Assembly: GCA_016795365.1 (NCBI GenBank)
Contig: JAEUHN010000009.1
Span: 124,001-188,000 of the forward strand
DNA: 64,000 nt
Reading direction: 5' to 3'
Source of the DNA: Verrucomicrobiaceae bacterium
GTDB lineage: Bacteria; Verrucomicrobiota; Verrucomicrobiia; Verrucomicrobiales; Verrucomicrobiaceae
Part shown: piece by piece, positions 43,331 through 51,813 of the stretch
Layout: each line of letters starts with the position of its first letter
Numbering within the stretch: position 1 is the stretch's first letter
The notes under the pieces: model-generated
The model's input: the letters and a program-made list of their open reading frames with translations, nothing else
What the model was told of the DNA's origin: nothing
Database searches by the model: none
Program-made: the position numbers and the translations under genes

Positions 43331-44449
43331 TCACACCGTGATCCTTCGATTCCGCGCCGTGATGGGCCAGCGATCGACGACTTGCATATTGTCGATGATC
43401 AGGGCCTCGCCGTGCATGGAGACGCTGGGGCAGACGTGGCGGGGGATGCCGTGGAGGGCCTGGCCGATGAGGAAGCGTTCGCGCTGATCGACCTTCATGA
43501 CGAGGTGCTCCTCGCTTTGCATGAGGAATTCGGCCTCGGGAATCTCCTCGAAGCGGACGCGCGGGTGCGGGTTCTCGGGGGCGACGGATTTGTGGCCGAG
43601 ATCGACGGTGATCCGATCGGTGCCAGGCTTGCTGACCACGCGGGTGAGCAGCACGGCGGCGGGCTGGAAAGGCAAATCGTCGAGCTTGTCGCCGTAACCG
43701 AAGTCCCACAGCACGGTCGTTCCAGGGCTGAGCGTGCGATCAGCGTGCTGCGCATGGATGCCAAACGTGGGCGAGCCACCGGCGACGAGTTCCTTCACGA
43801 TGAGGCCTTCGCCTTGCAGTTCCTTTTTGAATTCGAGGATCGGCGCGAACGCTTCATCGCAAAGCCGACGGCGCGTCTCCAGATCGGCGTCGTGGATGTG
43901 TCCATCGTAGGCGTGAAGGCCTGCGAGGCCGAGGCGGGGCGTTTCTTTGATCACCTTGGCCAGCATCTTGGCCTGGAAGCCGGGGACGATGCCGGTTCGG
44001 GACATGCCGCAGTCGAGTTCGAGGAAGACGGGAATATTGACCCGGTGCTGCTGAGCCGCTGCCGCGATGTGGCGGATGGTTTCCTCATCGTCGGCGATGG
44101 TGGAAAAGCGCACGTTGGGAAACTTCGCCGCCAGCTCGGCCAGACGATGCGCATTGGCACCCACGGCTGGCATGGCCAGCATGATGTCCGTGCCGCCTGC
44201 ATCGGCGGTCATTTCCACCTCGGCCACGGTGGAGCACTTGAACTTCGTGATGCCCAGCTCCACCTGGCGCTGGATGAGCTGGCCGCACTTGTGCGTCTTC
44301 ACATGCGGGCGCAACCGCTCGGGACCGCCTGCGATCTGAAGCATGAGCTGCAGGTTGTGCTCGATGCGTTCGCGATAAAACAGCAGCGCCGGAGTGGCGA
44401 TCTCGGCTTCGTTTTCGATGTGGAACCAGGCGAATTCGGGGGAGTTCAT
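43331..44449 (-). CDS. PLP-dependent D-threonine aldolase / D-serine dehydratase family protein
   Basis: 372 residues, fold type III PLP enzyme with an alanine-racemase-like barrel. The PLP Lys is K51 in LRPHVKTHKC. LELDCGMSRTG, GLHAYDGHIHD and VAGGSPTFGIH are the family glycine and phosphate-binding regions. Near the C-terminus the metal site reads H338-V-C340. In this family H-x-C is seen in zinc-dependent D-serine dehydratases and H-x-D in D-threonine aldolases, so D-serine dehydratase-type chemistry is slightly favoured. Start ATG 44449. Downstream of ridA on the same strand; RidA proteins remove the enamine/imine products of such dehydratases, which supports the pairing. Confidence 0.82.
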   Translation of the reverse strand: MNSPEFAWFHIENEAEIATPALLFYRERIEHNLQLMLQIAGGPERLRPHVKTHKCGQLIQRQVELGITKFKCSTVAEVEMTADAGGTDIMLAMPAVGANAHRLAELAAKFPNVRFSTIADDEETIRHIAAAAQQHRVNIPVFLELDCGMSRTGIVPGFQAKMLAKVIKETPRLGLAGLHAYDGHIHDADLETRRRLCDEAFAPILEFKKELQGEGLIVKELVAGGSPTFGIHAQHADRTLSPGTTVLWDFGYGDKLDDLPFQPAAVLLTRVVSKPGTDRITVDLGHKSVAPENPHPRVRFEEIPEAEFLMQSEEHLVMKVDQRERFLIGQALHGIPRHVCPSVSMHGEALIIDNMQVVDRWPITARNRRITV

Positions 44450-44454
44450 GGCTA

Positions 44455-44562
44455 AGAGCAAAGGGCGTAGAGCGAAGAGTGGCGTGGGGGTTGTGGAAGC
44501 GCAGGGACTGGTTTGAGAGCAAAGCCGCCAAGCGTGATTCTACGCTCTCGGCTCTTGGCTCT
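44455..44562. repeat. Heptamer repeats in two opposed blocks (ridA to PLP-enzyme gap)
   Basis: Left block 44455-44482: AGAGCAA, AGGGCGT, AGAGCGA, AGAGTGG. Right block 44535-44562, opposite orientation: TGATTCT, ACGCTCT, CGGCTCT, TGGCTCT. Each is four 7-base units, and the blocks can pair imperfectly around a 52-base core. They fill the leader of the PLP-enzyme gene. A second locus with the same design lies at 59638-59732. Confidence 0.65.
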
Positions 44563-44568
44563 CAGATG

Positions 44569-45030
44569 CTACACCAGCTCGAAGATCCCCTCGATCTCCA
44601 CCGCGATGCCACCGGGCAGGCCGCCCATACCGACGGCGCTGCGGGCACCGATGCCGTTCTCCTCGCCCCAGACTTGGGCGAAGAGTTCGGAGCAGCCATT
44701 GATCACTTTCGGATGGTCGGGGAATTCGGGGGTGCTGTTAACCATGCCGAGCAGTTTGATCACTCGCCTCACGCGGTCGAGACTACCGAGTTCCTGCTTC
44801 AGCGTGGCAAGGATGGCGAGGCCGGTTTGCTGGGCTGCCGCCTTGCCCTCGTCCAGGCTCAGATCGTCGCCCACGCGACCGGTCAAGTAGGTGCCGTCGG
44901 AGCAAAAAGGACCGTGGCCAGAGACGTAGGCGATGTTGCCCACGACGACGACGGGCTTGTAAACGCCACCACGAGGCGGAGCGGAGGGAAGTTCGAGACC
45001 TAGTTGCTGGAGGTTGGATTCGGCGGACAT
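44569..45030 (-). CDS. RidA/YjgF-family protein
   Basis: 153 residues of the YjgF/YER057c/UK114 superfamily, longer than canonical RidA (~128) and like the YjgF-related subgroup with a LGLELPSAPPRGGVYKPVVVVGN start. NIAYVSGHGPF, GAARSAVGMGGLP-like end motifs (ARSAVGMGGLPGGIAVEIEGIFE) and VIKLLGMVNSTPEF are family features. Canonical RidA uses an Arg for imine hydrolysis; the R in GARSAVG fits that position. Encoded just upstream of the PLP-dependent enzyme, whose reactive products it could clear. Start ATG 45030. Confidence 0.85.
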   Translation of the reverse strand: MSAESNLQQLGLELPSAPPRGGVYKPVVVVGNIAYVSGHGPFCSDGTYLTGRVGDDLSLDEGKAAAQQTGLAILATLKQELGSLDRVRRVIKLLGMVNSTPEFPDHPKVINGCSELFAQVWGEENGIGARSAVGMGGLPGGIAVEIEGIFELV

Positions 45031-45045
45031 GGTGCCCGATGGAAG

Positions 45046-45120
45046 ACGAAACGCGTATCCAGTGCCAGCAAAAACCATCCGCGTTTCGTGGCACGGGTTG
45101 TGCGGAGTTCCTGCTGGCAC
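45046..45120. promoter_or_regulatory. Two interleaved inverted repeats in the divergent ridA/pdhB promoter
   Basis: ACGAAACGCG (45046-45055) pairs perfectly with CGCGTTTCGT (45080-45089), and GTGCCAGCA (45062-45070) with TGCTGGCAC (45112-45120). The arms alternate as A, B, A', B', a pseudoknot-like order in RNA or two overlapping operators in DNA. The interval lies between ridA (start 45030) and the E1-beta gene (start 45173). Confidence 0.4.
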
Positions 45121-45172
45121 GCCTTCGCTCACTCGCTAGACTCGCGCCTCCCCCCACCCCGATTCTCTCATC

Positions 45173-46168
45173 ATGCCCCGTCTCATCGAATACCGTGAAG
45201 CCATCCGTGAAGCCCTGGACGAAGAGCTTGCCCGCGATCCCATGGTGGTCGTGATGGGCGAGGAAGTCGCGCAATACAACGGTGCCTACAAGGTGACCAA
45301 AGGCCTGTGGGAAAAGTGGGGTGACAAGCGCATGGTCGATACCCCGATCAGCGAGGCCGGCTTCATCGGCATGGGCATCGGAGCCTCGATGCTCGGCGTG
45401 CGTCCGGTGATGGAGCTGATGTTCTGGAGCTTCTACACCGTGGCCTGGGATCAAATCGTGAACAATGCCGCGATGGTTCGCTACATGTCTGGCGGCAAGA
45501 TCAACTGCCCCATCGTCATCCGCGGCCCGGCCAATGGCGGCACCAATGTGGGAGCGACGCACTCGCACACACCCGAGAACATCATGGCCAGCTTCCCCGG
45601 CATGAAGTGCGTGGTGCCCTCGAACGCCTACGACGCCAAGGGCTTGCTCAAGGCCGCCATCCGCGACAACGATCCCGTCATGTTCATGGAGAGCACCAAG
45701 CTCTACGGCGAGAAATGGGACGTGCCTGCGAATGAAGATCTGCCCAACGGCGAACTCGTGATCCCGCTCGGCGTCGCCGATGTGAAACGCGAAGGCACCG
45801 ACCTTTCCTTGATTGCCCATGGTCGCGCCGTGATCACCTGCCTGGAGGCCGCCAAGCGCCTCGAAGAAGAGCACGGCATCCACTGCGAAGTCGTCGATCT
45901 GCGCACCATTCGTCCGCTCGACGAGGACACCATTTTTGACTCCGTGCGCAAGACGCACAAGGCGATCTATGTCGAGGAAGGCAAGCCCTTCTGCGGCGTG
46001 GGAGCCCAGATCGCCTACATGATTCAGGAGCGCTGCTTCGATGACCTCGATGCTCCCGTGCTGCGCGTGAATTCCCTCGACGCCCCCGCCATCTACAGCC
46101 CGCCGCTCGAGAACCTCCAGCTCCCTTACGCCGATGTCATCATCGAGAAGGCGCTGAGCATCGCCTAG
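45173..46168 (+). CDS. pdhB: Pyruvate dehydrogenase E1 component, beta subunit
   Basis: 331 residues, full length for the alpha2-beta2 type. The start MPRLIEYREAIREALDEEL, VVVMGEEVAQYNGAYKVTKGL, DTPISEAGFIGMGIGASMLGVRPVMELMFW and AATHSH-like GATHSHTPENIMASFPGMKCV are diagnostic of the pyruvate rather than branched-chain E1-beta. The C-terminal transketolase domain is complete. With E1-alpha, E2 and E3 it makes acetyl-CoA. None of the partner genes is adjacent, so the complex is encoded in separate loci. Confidence 0.94.
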   Translation: MPRLIEYREAIREALDEELARDPMVVVMGEEVAQYNGAYKVTKGLWEKWGDKRMVDTPISEAGFIGMGIGASMLGVRPVMELMFWSFYTVAWDQIVNNAAMVRYMSGGKINCPIVIRGPANGGTNVGATHSHTPENIMASFPGMKCVVPSNAYDAKGLLKAAIRDNDPVMFMESTKLYGEKWDVPANEDLPNGELVIPLGVADVKREGTDLSLIAHGRAVITCLEAAKRLEEEHGIHCEVVDLRTIRPLDEDTIFDSVRKTHKAIYVEEGKPFCGVGAQIAYMIQERCFDDLDAPVLRVNSLDAPAIYSPPLENLQLPYADVIIEKALSIA

Positions 46169-46319
46169 CAGTTTGCTAAATGCTGCCCCGCACTTGGGCA
46201 CGGGACGTCATCCTGCTGGATGCCCCGCTCAGCCCGTTTCCAACAGCTTCTTCGTGCTTGGCTTTGAGAGTCGAAACGGGCATACTCGCCGCCCCCGCCG
46301 CCCAAAAAATCACCGCACC

Positions 46320-49300
46320 ATGAAGCCATCCCGCCTTTGCCTGGCACTCGCCAGCCTCCTTGTTTTTGCTGGGTCAGGAACCAGCTCGCAAGCCCAGACC
46401 CCAGTCGTCGCCACACTGGCGGACTTCGATGGGGTGGCACCCGGATTGACCAAGGGCAATGGTCCGCGCGGCTCGCTGATCTTTGGGGCCGATGGCAACT
46501 TGTATGGCACGACCGAGTTCGGCGGTGCGGCAGCGGGCGCGGGCTTTGGCTCGATCTTCAAGATGAGTCCGGGCGGCACCTTCACCACAATGGCAGATCT
46601 TGGCGGTGCCACGGACGGCAGTCGGCCCAAAGCAAGGCTCCTGCGCGCCAGCGATGGAAACTTCTACGGCACCACTTCAGCCGGTGGTCCTGACTCCCTG
46701 GGCACGATCTTCCAGATGACGCCTGCCGGTGTGGTCTCCGTGGTGCATACCTTCACCACCCTGTCCCGCAAGGACATGGGTGCCACGCCCACCGATGCCC
46801 TCATCGAAGGCACGGACGGCTACCTCTACGGCACCACGTCCTCGGGCGGGCTCAATGGCTACGGCACCGTCTTCAAGGTGCAGCCGACGGTGCCCAGCAC
46901 ACCGATCCGCCTCGTCGATTTCACTGGCAACAGCGGCACCAAGCGCGGCAGCCTGCCCTCGGGACTGATGCAGGCCAAGGACGGAAACTTTTACGGCACC
47001 ACGGAGTCGGGCGGGCTCTACGGCAACGGCACGGTCTTCCGCCTCACCCCAGCGGGTGTCTTCACCACCATCGCCGACTTTGGTAGCTCCGCCGCATCCT
47101 ACACGGGTCCCACCATTCCCAGGTCACCGCTGATCCAGGCTAGCAATGGATTGCTCTACGGCACGAGCGCTGCGGGCGGCACGGGCGGGCAGGGAACGGT
47201 CTATAGCATCACCACAGCGGGTGCTTACAAGGCTTTAGTGAATTTCACCGGCAGCGCAGGACCTTACCTGGGGCGCACGCCGGAGGCACCGCTGATTCAG
47301 GCGACAGATGGCAATCTCTACGGCACCACGCGCCTCGGCGGAGCCTCGAATCGCGGCACGATCTTCCGCGTGAGCACAACGGGGGTCTTCACGAACCTCA
47401 TCCAATTCACAGGCACTCTGCCCTCGCCAGGCGCGGAGCCTCGCGGAGGTCTGTTGCAGGATAATGAAGGCTTCCTCTACGGCACCACCAGCACCAGCGG
47501 CTTGAATGGCATGGGCACGGTGTTTCAGCTGAGCAATGCGTTGCCGCTCAAGGCCACGGTCTTCACCAATGGTCTGAGCGCCTTGTTCAGCACGCGGGCC
47601 ACGCTCACGGGCTCGATCAATCCCCAGGGCACCACGGCTTTGTATTGGTTCGAGTATGGACCCACGACCAATTACGGCAGCCGGATGCCTGTGGCTCCGA
47701 CGACCTCGAGCGCGGGCGCAGGCAGGGCTTTTGTCGATGCGAGCGCCTCACTCACCGGGCTCATCCCCTCCTCCACCTACCACTACCGTCTGGTGTGCAT
47801 GAATGGAGGCGGCACGAGCTGGGGCGATGATCAGACCTTCATCACCGGACCCAATCCTAACATCGTCACGCCACCAACAGACAAGCTGGTGGGCGTCGGC
47901 CAGCCGTCGTCGTTCACCGTTGATGCCATCGGTGCCGCCTTAAAGTATGCCTGGCTCAAAGCCGGAACTGCGGCACCCATCGGTGCGGCGGCGACTTACT
48001 CGATCGCGAGCACGGCGCTCACCCATGCAGGCACCTACTCGGTGAAAGTCAGCGATGGGTTGGATTCGGTGCAGACCGCGCCCGTTCGGCTCGGCGTGAT
48101 CAGCCTGGCAAACAGTTCACCCGTGGTGAACCAGCGCATGTCCATTGCCCTTACGCTGCCGCAGGCAGGCCCGGGCCTGACGTTCCAATGGAAGACCGCT
48201 GCCGACGACCTGCCGGTGCCAGAAGGTGGCCGCATCACGGGGACCAAGACGGCGTCGCTCCAGATCACGAATGCCCAGGGCAGCGATGAGAAGGCCTATT
48301 ACTGCGAGGTGACGCTCGGTTCCTTGCCTCCACTCAAGAGCGGCAACTTCAATCTCGATGTGAAGCTCATCCCCGAGGTGGTGCTGCCAGTGCTGGGACC
48401 CTGGACCACGAATGGCGATGCGACCGGCTCCGTGACCGCACTGAACGACGGCCCGATGACCTTCCGCGCGGTGGGTCTGCCTGAAGGCGTGGCCGTCTCG
48501 CCCGCTGGCGTGATCTCAGGCAAGCCAAAGGCGGCGGGCACTTACAACATCTACTTCTACGCGAAAAACGTGGCCGGTGAGAGCCCGCAGATGCCGGTGC
48601 CAGCGACAGTGATCGTGGTGCCTGCCTCGGCGAACGCGTCCGGTGATTTCGCGGGCACGGTGGCTCGAGATTCCAGCTTCAACAGCAACCTGGGCGGCCG
48701 CTTCACCCTGAATCTCACCGCAGTCGGCACAGGCTCCGGCAGCCTCATTCATCTGGGCAAGACCTTCGGATTCAGTGCCAAACTCAGCCCTGCGCCTGGA
48801 GCCACGCGCTCCCTCATCATCACACCGACCGTGGCAGCAGGTTTCCCCGCCGTGACCGCCACCCTCACCGAGGCAACGGGCGAAATTGCCGGCTCCGTCA
48901 ATGGCGCAACGCTCACGGCCAAGCGCAACGCTGGCAATCCCGGCACCAAAGCGGGCATCTACAACGTGGTCTTCAGCCCCACCTCGGCGGATGCAGGCAA
49001 TCCGTTGCTCCCTCAGGGCAGTGGTCACGGCACCATCACGGTGGCCGCTACTGGCGTCGTGACCTGGACGGGAACCTTCAAGTCCGGCACCACCAATGTG
49101 TCCTACAACAAGCTCGGGGACGGCGCGCTCATCTCAGGCACGAGTTACCTCGCCAGCGATGGGACGATTCCGTGGCATTTCCCGCTCTACGCGATTGGCA
49201 CCGGCTCCGCGCAGGGTTGGATGATGATCGACGGCAGCAACGTGATCACCGAGCAGAGCTTTGACTGGCTGAAGCTCAACCAAACGGCGGCCTCGCGCAG

Positions 49301-49724
49301 CTATCAGACCGGGTTCGCCTTGCACCAGCTGGAGATCGACGGCGGCAAGTATGCCAAGCCCGGCACGGGCGTGCACGTCCTCGGCCTCAGCGGCTCCACC
49401 AGCAATGCCAAGATCGTCTTCACCGATGGCGGCCTCAGCGCTCCCCTCACGCAGGTGATCAACTTCCCCGCAACCAACATCCCCACCATCACGCTGGCCA
49501 ATCCCAACACGGTCAAGCTCACGATTGATCTCAACACAGGCTACTTCTCCGGCACCTTCGTCATCCCTGATGCCGTCCCTGCCAATGTCCGCACCGTCGC
49601 CTACTCGGGCGTGCTCATCCCCGGCCTCCAGCAGGGCATCGGACAATTCCAGCTCCCGCAGCTCCCGAATCCCACCACCTCCGCCTTGCTGTCAGGTCGC
49701 GTGGTCTTGAGTGCGAATCCGTAG
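46320..49724 (+). CDS. Exported GloVer-repeat propeller protein with Ig/Fn3-like domains
   Basis: 1134 residues. Signal peptide (LCLALASLLVFAGSGTSSQAQ). Residues about 45-420 hold seven Gloeobacter-Verrucomicrobium type repeats with the core DGNLYGTTxxGG and GTIFKxTPAG (LYGTTEFGG, FYGTTSAGG, LYGTTSSGG, FYGTTESGG, LYGTSAAGG, LYGTTRLGG, LYGTTSTSG), enough for one seven-bladed propeller. Then follow an Fn3-like domain (LYWFEYGPTTNYG, SSTYHYRLVCMNGG), Ig-like domains (AGTYSVKVSDG, DEKAYYCEVTL, AGTYNIYFYAKN) and a beta-rich C-terminal domain of about 400 residues. Secreted or surface adhesion/matrix role is inferred. Start at 46320 is set by the signal peptide. Confidence 0.85.
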   Translation: MKPSRLCLALASLLVFAGSGTSSQAQTPVVATLADFDGVAPGLTKGNGPRGSLIFGADGNLYGTTEFGGAAAGAGFGSIFKMSPGGTFTTMADLGGATDGSRPKARLLRASDGNFYGTTSAGGPDSLGTIFQMTPAGVVSVVHTFTTLSRKDMGATPTDALIEGTDGYLYGTTSSGGLNGYGTVFKVQPTVPSTPIRLVDFTGNSGTKRGSLPSGLMQAKDGNFYGTTESGGLYGNGTVFRLTPAGVFTTIADFGSSAASYTGPTIPRSPLIQASNGLLYGTSAAGGTGGQGTVYSITTAGAYKALVNFTGSAGPYLGRTPEAPLIQATDGNLYGTTRLGGASNRGTIFRVSTTGVFTNLIQFTGTLPSPGAEPRGGLLQDNEGFLYGTTSTSGLNGMGTVFQLSNALPLKATVFTNGLSALFSTRATLTGSINPQGTTALYWFEYGPTTNYGSRMPVAPTTSSAGAGRAFVDASASLTGLIPSSTYHYRLVCMNGGGTSWGDDQTFITGPNPNIVTPPTDKLVGVGQPSSFTVDAIGAALKYAWLKAGTAAPIGAAATYSIASTALTHAGTYSVKVSDGLDSVQTAPVRLGVISLANSSPVVNQRMSIALTLPQAGPGLTFQWKTAADDLPVPEGGRITGTKTASLQITNAQGSDEKAYYCEVTLGSLPPLKSGNFNLDVKLIPEVVLPVLGPWTTNGDATGSVTALNDGPMTFRAVGLPEGVAVSPAGVISGKPKAAGTYNIYFYAKNVAGESPQMPVPATVIVVPASANASGDFAGTVARDSSFNSNLGGRFTLNLTAVGTGSGSLIHLGKTFGFSAKLSPAPGATRSLIITPTVAAGFPAVTATLTEATGEIAGSVNGATLTAKRNAGNPGTKAGIYNVVFSPTSADAGNPLLPQGSGHGTITVAATGVVTWTGTFKSGTTNVSYNKLGDGALISGTSYLASDGTIPWHFPLYAIGTGSAQGWMMIDGSNVITEQSFDWLKLNQTAASRSYQTGFALHQLEIDGGKYAKPGTGVHVLGLSGSTSNAKIVFTDGGLSAPLTQVINFPATNIPTITLANPNTVKLTIDLNTGYFSGTFVIPDAVPANVRTVAYSGVLIPGLQQGIGQFQLPQLPNPTTSALLSGRVVLSANP

Positions 49725-49781
49725 TCCTCGCAGACATTCACGCGTGTGAGATGCAGCCTGCTGTCGCGTATCCCTGCGCCC

Positions 49782-51749
49782 ATGCGACACCTTGCGCTCA
49801 GCCTTCTCGTCTTCGCTTCCGTTCACGCTGCCGACATTCATCTGGCCAAGCCTGATCCGCTCAAGCACCTGATGCTCGACCGGCGCATCATGCTGCAGAC
49901 GGTCAATGCCAAGCTGACGCCCGGCACGGTGACGAAGGAGCCGAACAATCCGTTGTTTACCAGCGACAAGCCCTGGGAGAATGCGCTGAACAATCTCTAC
50001 CCCAACGTGCTGTGGGACGAGGAGGAGCAGGTGTTCAAGCTCTGGTATAAATGCGTGCTCGCTGACAAGGATGTGATCGCGCAAATGGACCAGCCGAGCA
50101 CCGTTCACGACGTGGGCTGGTATTTGCTCTACGCCACCTCGAAAGACGGGCTCGTGTGGGATAAGCCGAAGCTCGGTCTGCACAAGTTCAACGGCAGCGC
50201 CGACACCAACATCGTCGCCCGCGACACGCCCAACGTCGGCGTCTTCAAGGACCTTCACGACCCTGATCCGGCACGACGCTACAAGATGGTCTTCGATGTA
50301 GGTCTGGGGAAGCCGCGCATGAGGTTCAGCGCGGACGGCATCCACTGGGGCAAGCCGGTGGAGGCGCTGGGATTCGGTGCGCAGAATGGCGACACGCACA
50401 ACAATGCCTTCTTCGACGAGCGCAGCGGCAAGTATCTCTGGTTTACCAAGCTCTACCTTGGCGAGCGATTGGTGGCGCGGCTGGAGAGCGATGATTTCCT
50501 GCATTGGAGAAACTCGGGGCTCGTGCTGCGCAGCACCTTTGAGGAAGGCCGGGCGCATCAAACTTACTGCCTGCCCGTGTTTCGCTATGCGAATGTGTAT
50601 CTGGGCTACTCGATGATTTACAACGTGGGCGTGGATCGCAGTGTCGATTGCGAACTCGCGTGGAGCCCGGACAGCCTCACCTGGCAGCGCATCACTCCGG
50701 GCTCTGCGTTCATTCCGCGCGGCGCGAAGGGCAGCTACGATGGCGCGTGCATCTATGCGATGGCCGGGCCACCCATCGTGCAGGGCAATGATTTGCTTAT
50801 CTTTTACGGCGGCGATCACTTCCCGCACACTGGATGGAAGCGCTCGTGCCTGCCCTGTCTCGCACGGCTGCCCGTGGACCATTTCGCGCGCTACGAGCAG
50901 GTGGACAAGGCCAAGCCTGCCAGCCTGTTCACCGCGCAGTTCCGCGTGACGGATCAGCCTCTGCGCGTGACCGCGGATGCGGGCAAGGGGGCGGTGCGCA
51001 TCGTGGCGCTCGATGTGGTGGCGGCGAGCGTGGACTACACGGCGGACATCAAAGGCCGTGTGTTTGATCAGCCCGTGCAGTGGCATGACAAGGGCATCGA
51101 GCGGCTCAAGGGCCAGCTCGTTCATCTGCAAGTCGAGCTGAGCGGCGGTGCGAAGCTGTATTCCCTCAGCGGCCTCGAGATGGTCCACAGCACGCTGCCA
51201 CAGCCACTCAATCCGCTGAAGTCTCCGCATCGCAAAATCGCTCCCACTGCCAGCCGAACGATCACCTTCAACCAACAGGCTGAAGGCTGGAAAGGCGTGG
51301 ACCAGGCGGTTCACGATCCGGCGGGGTTCATTCGCGTGTCCCGCAGCGGTCGCGCCTTGCCCATCGCATCATCACCTTCCACCTCGAAGGAGTCGCCGCT
51401 GGCAGGTGACTGGACGCAGCTCTTCGGCGGCAAGGGAGCCGAGGTGAAGGTGCGTGTGCGAGCCCCGAAGCAGGGTGGCAAGGTGCGGCTGGAGATCTTC
51501 GCGAACGATGTGGGCCAGTGGTATCGCGAGATCGACGCGGCCTTCACCACGGAATGGACGTCGGCCACGGCCACGCTGCGCTACGACTGGTCCGACGCTG
51601 AGGCCACAGCCGCAGGCTGGACGCGCGCGATGCAGGGCTTTCCCTGGAGCGACACGATCACGCATGTGGGCAAGGTGGTGATCACGCCCGGCATCGTTGG
51701 CGCGCAGTCGAGCTTTGATCTGGATGAGGTCACCGTGAGCGGACAATGA
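49782..51749 (+). CDS. Exported five-bladed-propeller protein (GH32/43-like fold)
   Basis: 655 residues. Signal peptide MRHLALSLLVFASVHAA. Residues about 60-390 show the GH32/43/62-type five-bladed propeller repeats: LYPNVLWDEEEQVFKLWYKC, LYATSKDGLVWDKPKLGL, RYKMVFDVGLGKPRMRFSADGIHWG, YLWFTKLYLGERLVARLESDDFLHW, DCELAWSPDSLTW. The C-terminal part is a beta-sandwich with a KVRVRAPKQGGKVRLEIF segment. Catalytic acids were not assigned with confidence. It may be a glycosidase or a sugar-binding propeller. Start set by the signal peptide. Confidence 0.75.
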   Translation: MRHLALSLLVFASVHAADIHLAKPDPLKHLMLDRRIMLQTVNAKLTPGTVTKEPNNPLFTSDKPWENALNNLYPNVLWDEEEQVFKLWYKCVLADKDVIAQMDQPSTVHDVGWYLLYATSKDGLVWDKPKLGLHKFNGSADTNIVARDTPNVGVFKDLHDPDPARRYKMVFDVGLGKPRMRFSADGIHWGKPVEALGFGAQNGDTHNNAFFDERSGKYLWFTKLYLGERLVARLESDDFLHWRNSGLVLRSTFEEGRAHQTYCLPVFRYANVYLGYSMIYNVGVDRSVDCELAWSPDSLTWQRITPGSAFIPRGAKGSYDGACIYAMAGPPIVQGNDLLIFYGGDHFPHTGWKRSCLPCLARLPVDHFARYEQVDKAKPASLFTAQFRVTDQPLRVTADAGKGAVRIVALDVVAASVDYTADIKGRVFDQPVQWHDKGIERLKGQLVHLQVELSGGAKLYSLSGLEMVHSTLPQPLNPLKSPHRKIAPTASRTITFNQQAEGWKGVDQAVHDPAGFIRVSRSGRALPIASSPSTSKESPLAGDWTQLFGGKGAEVKVRVRAPKQGGKVRLEIFANDVGQWYREIDAAFTTEWTSATATLRYDWSDAEATAAGWTRAMQGFPWSDTITHVGKVVITPGIVGAQSSFDLDEVTVSGQ

Positions 51750-51752
51750 GGG

Positions 51753-51767
51753 GCGAAGAATCTTCGC
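51753..51767. promoter_or_regulatory. 7-1-7 palindrome upstream of the di-haem peroxidase gene
   Basis: GCGAAGAATCTTCGC is a perfect palindrome with a single central A, 46 bases before the peroxidase ATG and 3 bases after the previous stop. It has the spacing of a Per/Fur box but a GC-rich sequence, so it is not assigned to that family. It could also be a short hairpin at the end of the previous gene; there is no T run. Confidence 0.35.
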
Positions 51768-51813
51768 GTCTTCACTTGGGCTTAAGGCAGCCTGTCACAA
51801 ACTCGCGCACACC

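Noticed and set aside
44450-44568. A tRNA or small structured RNA in the ridA to PLP-enzyme gap
   Set aside because: No cloverleaf, anticodon arm or CCA-end pattern; the structure is explained by heptamer repeats.
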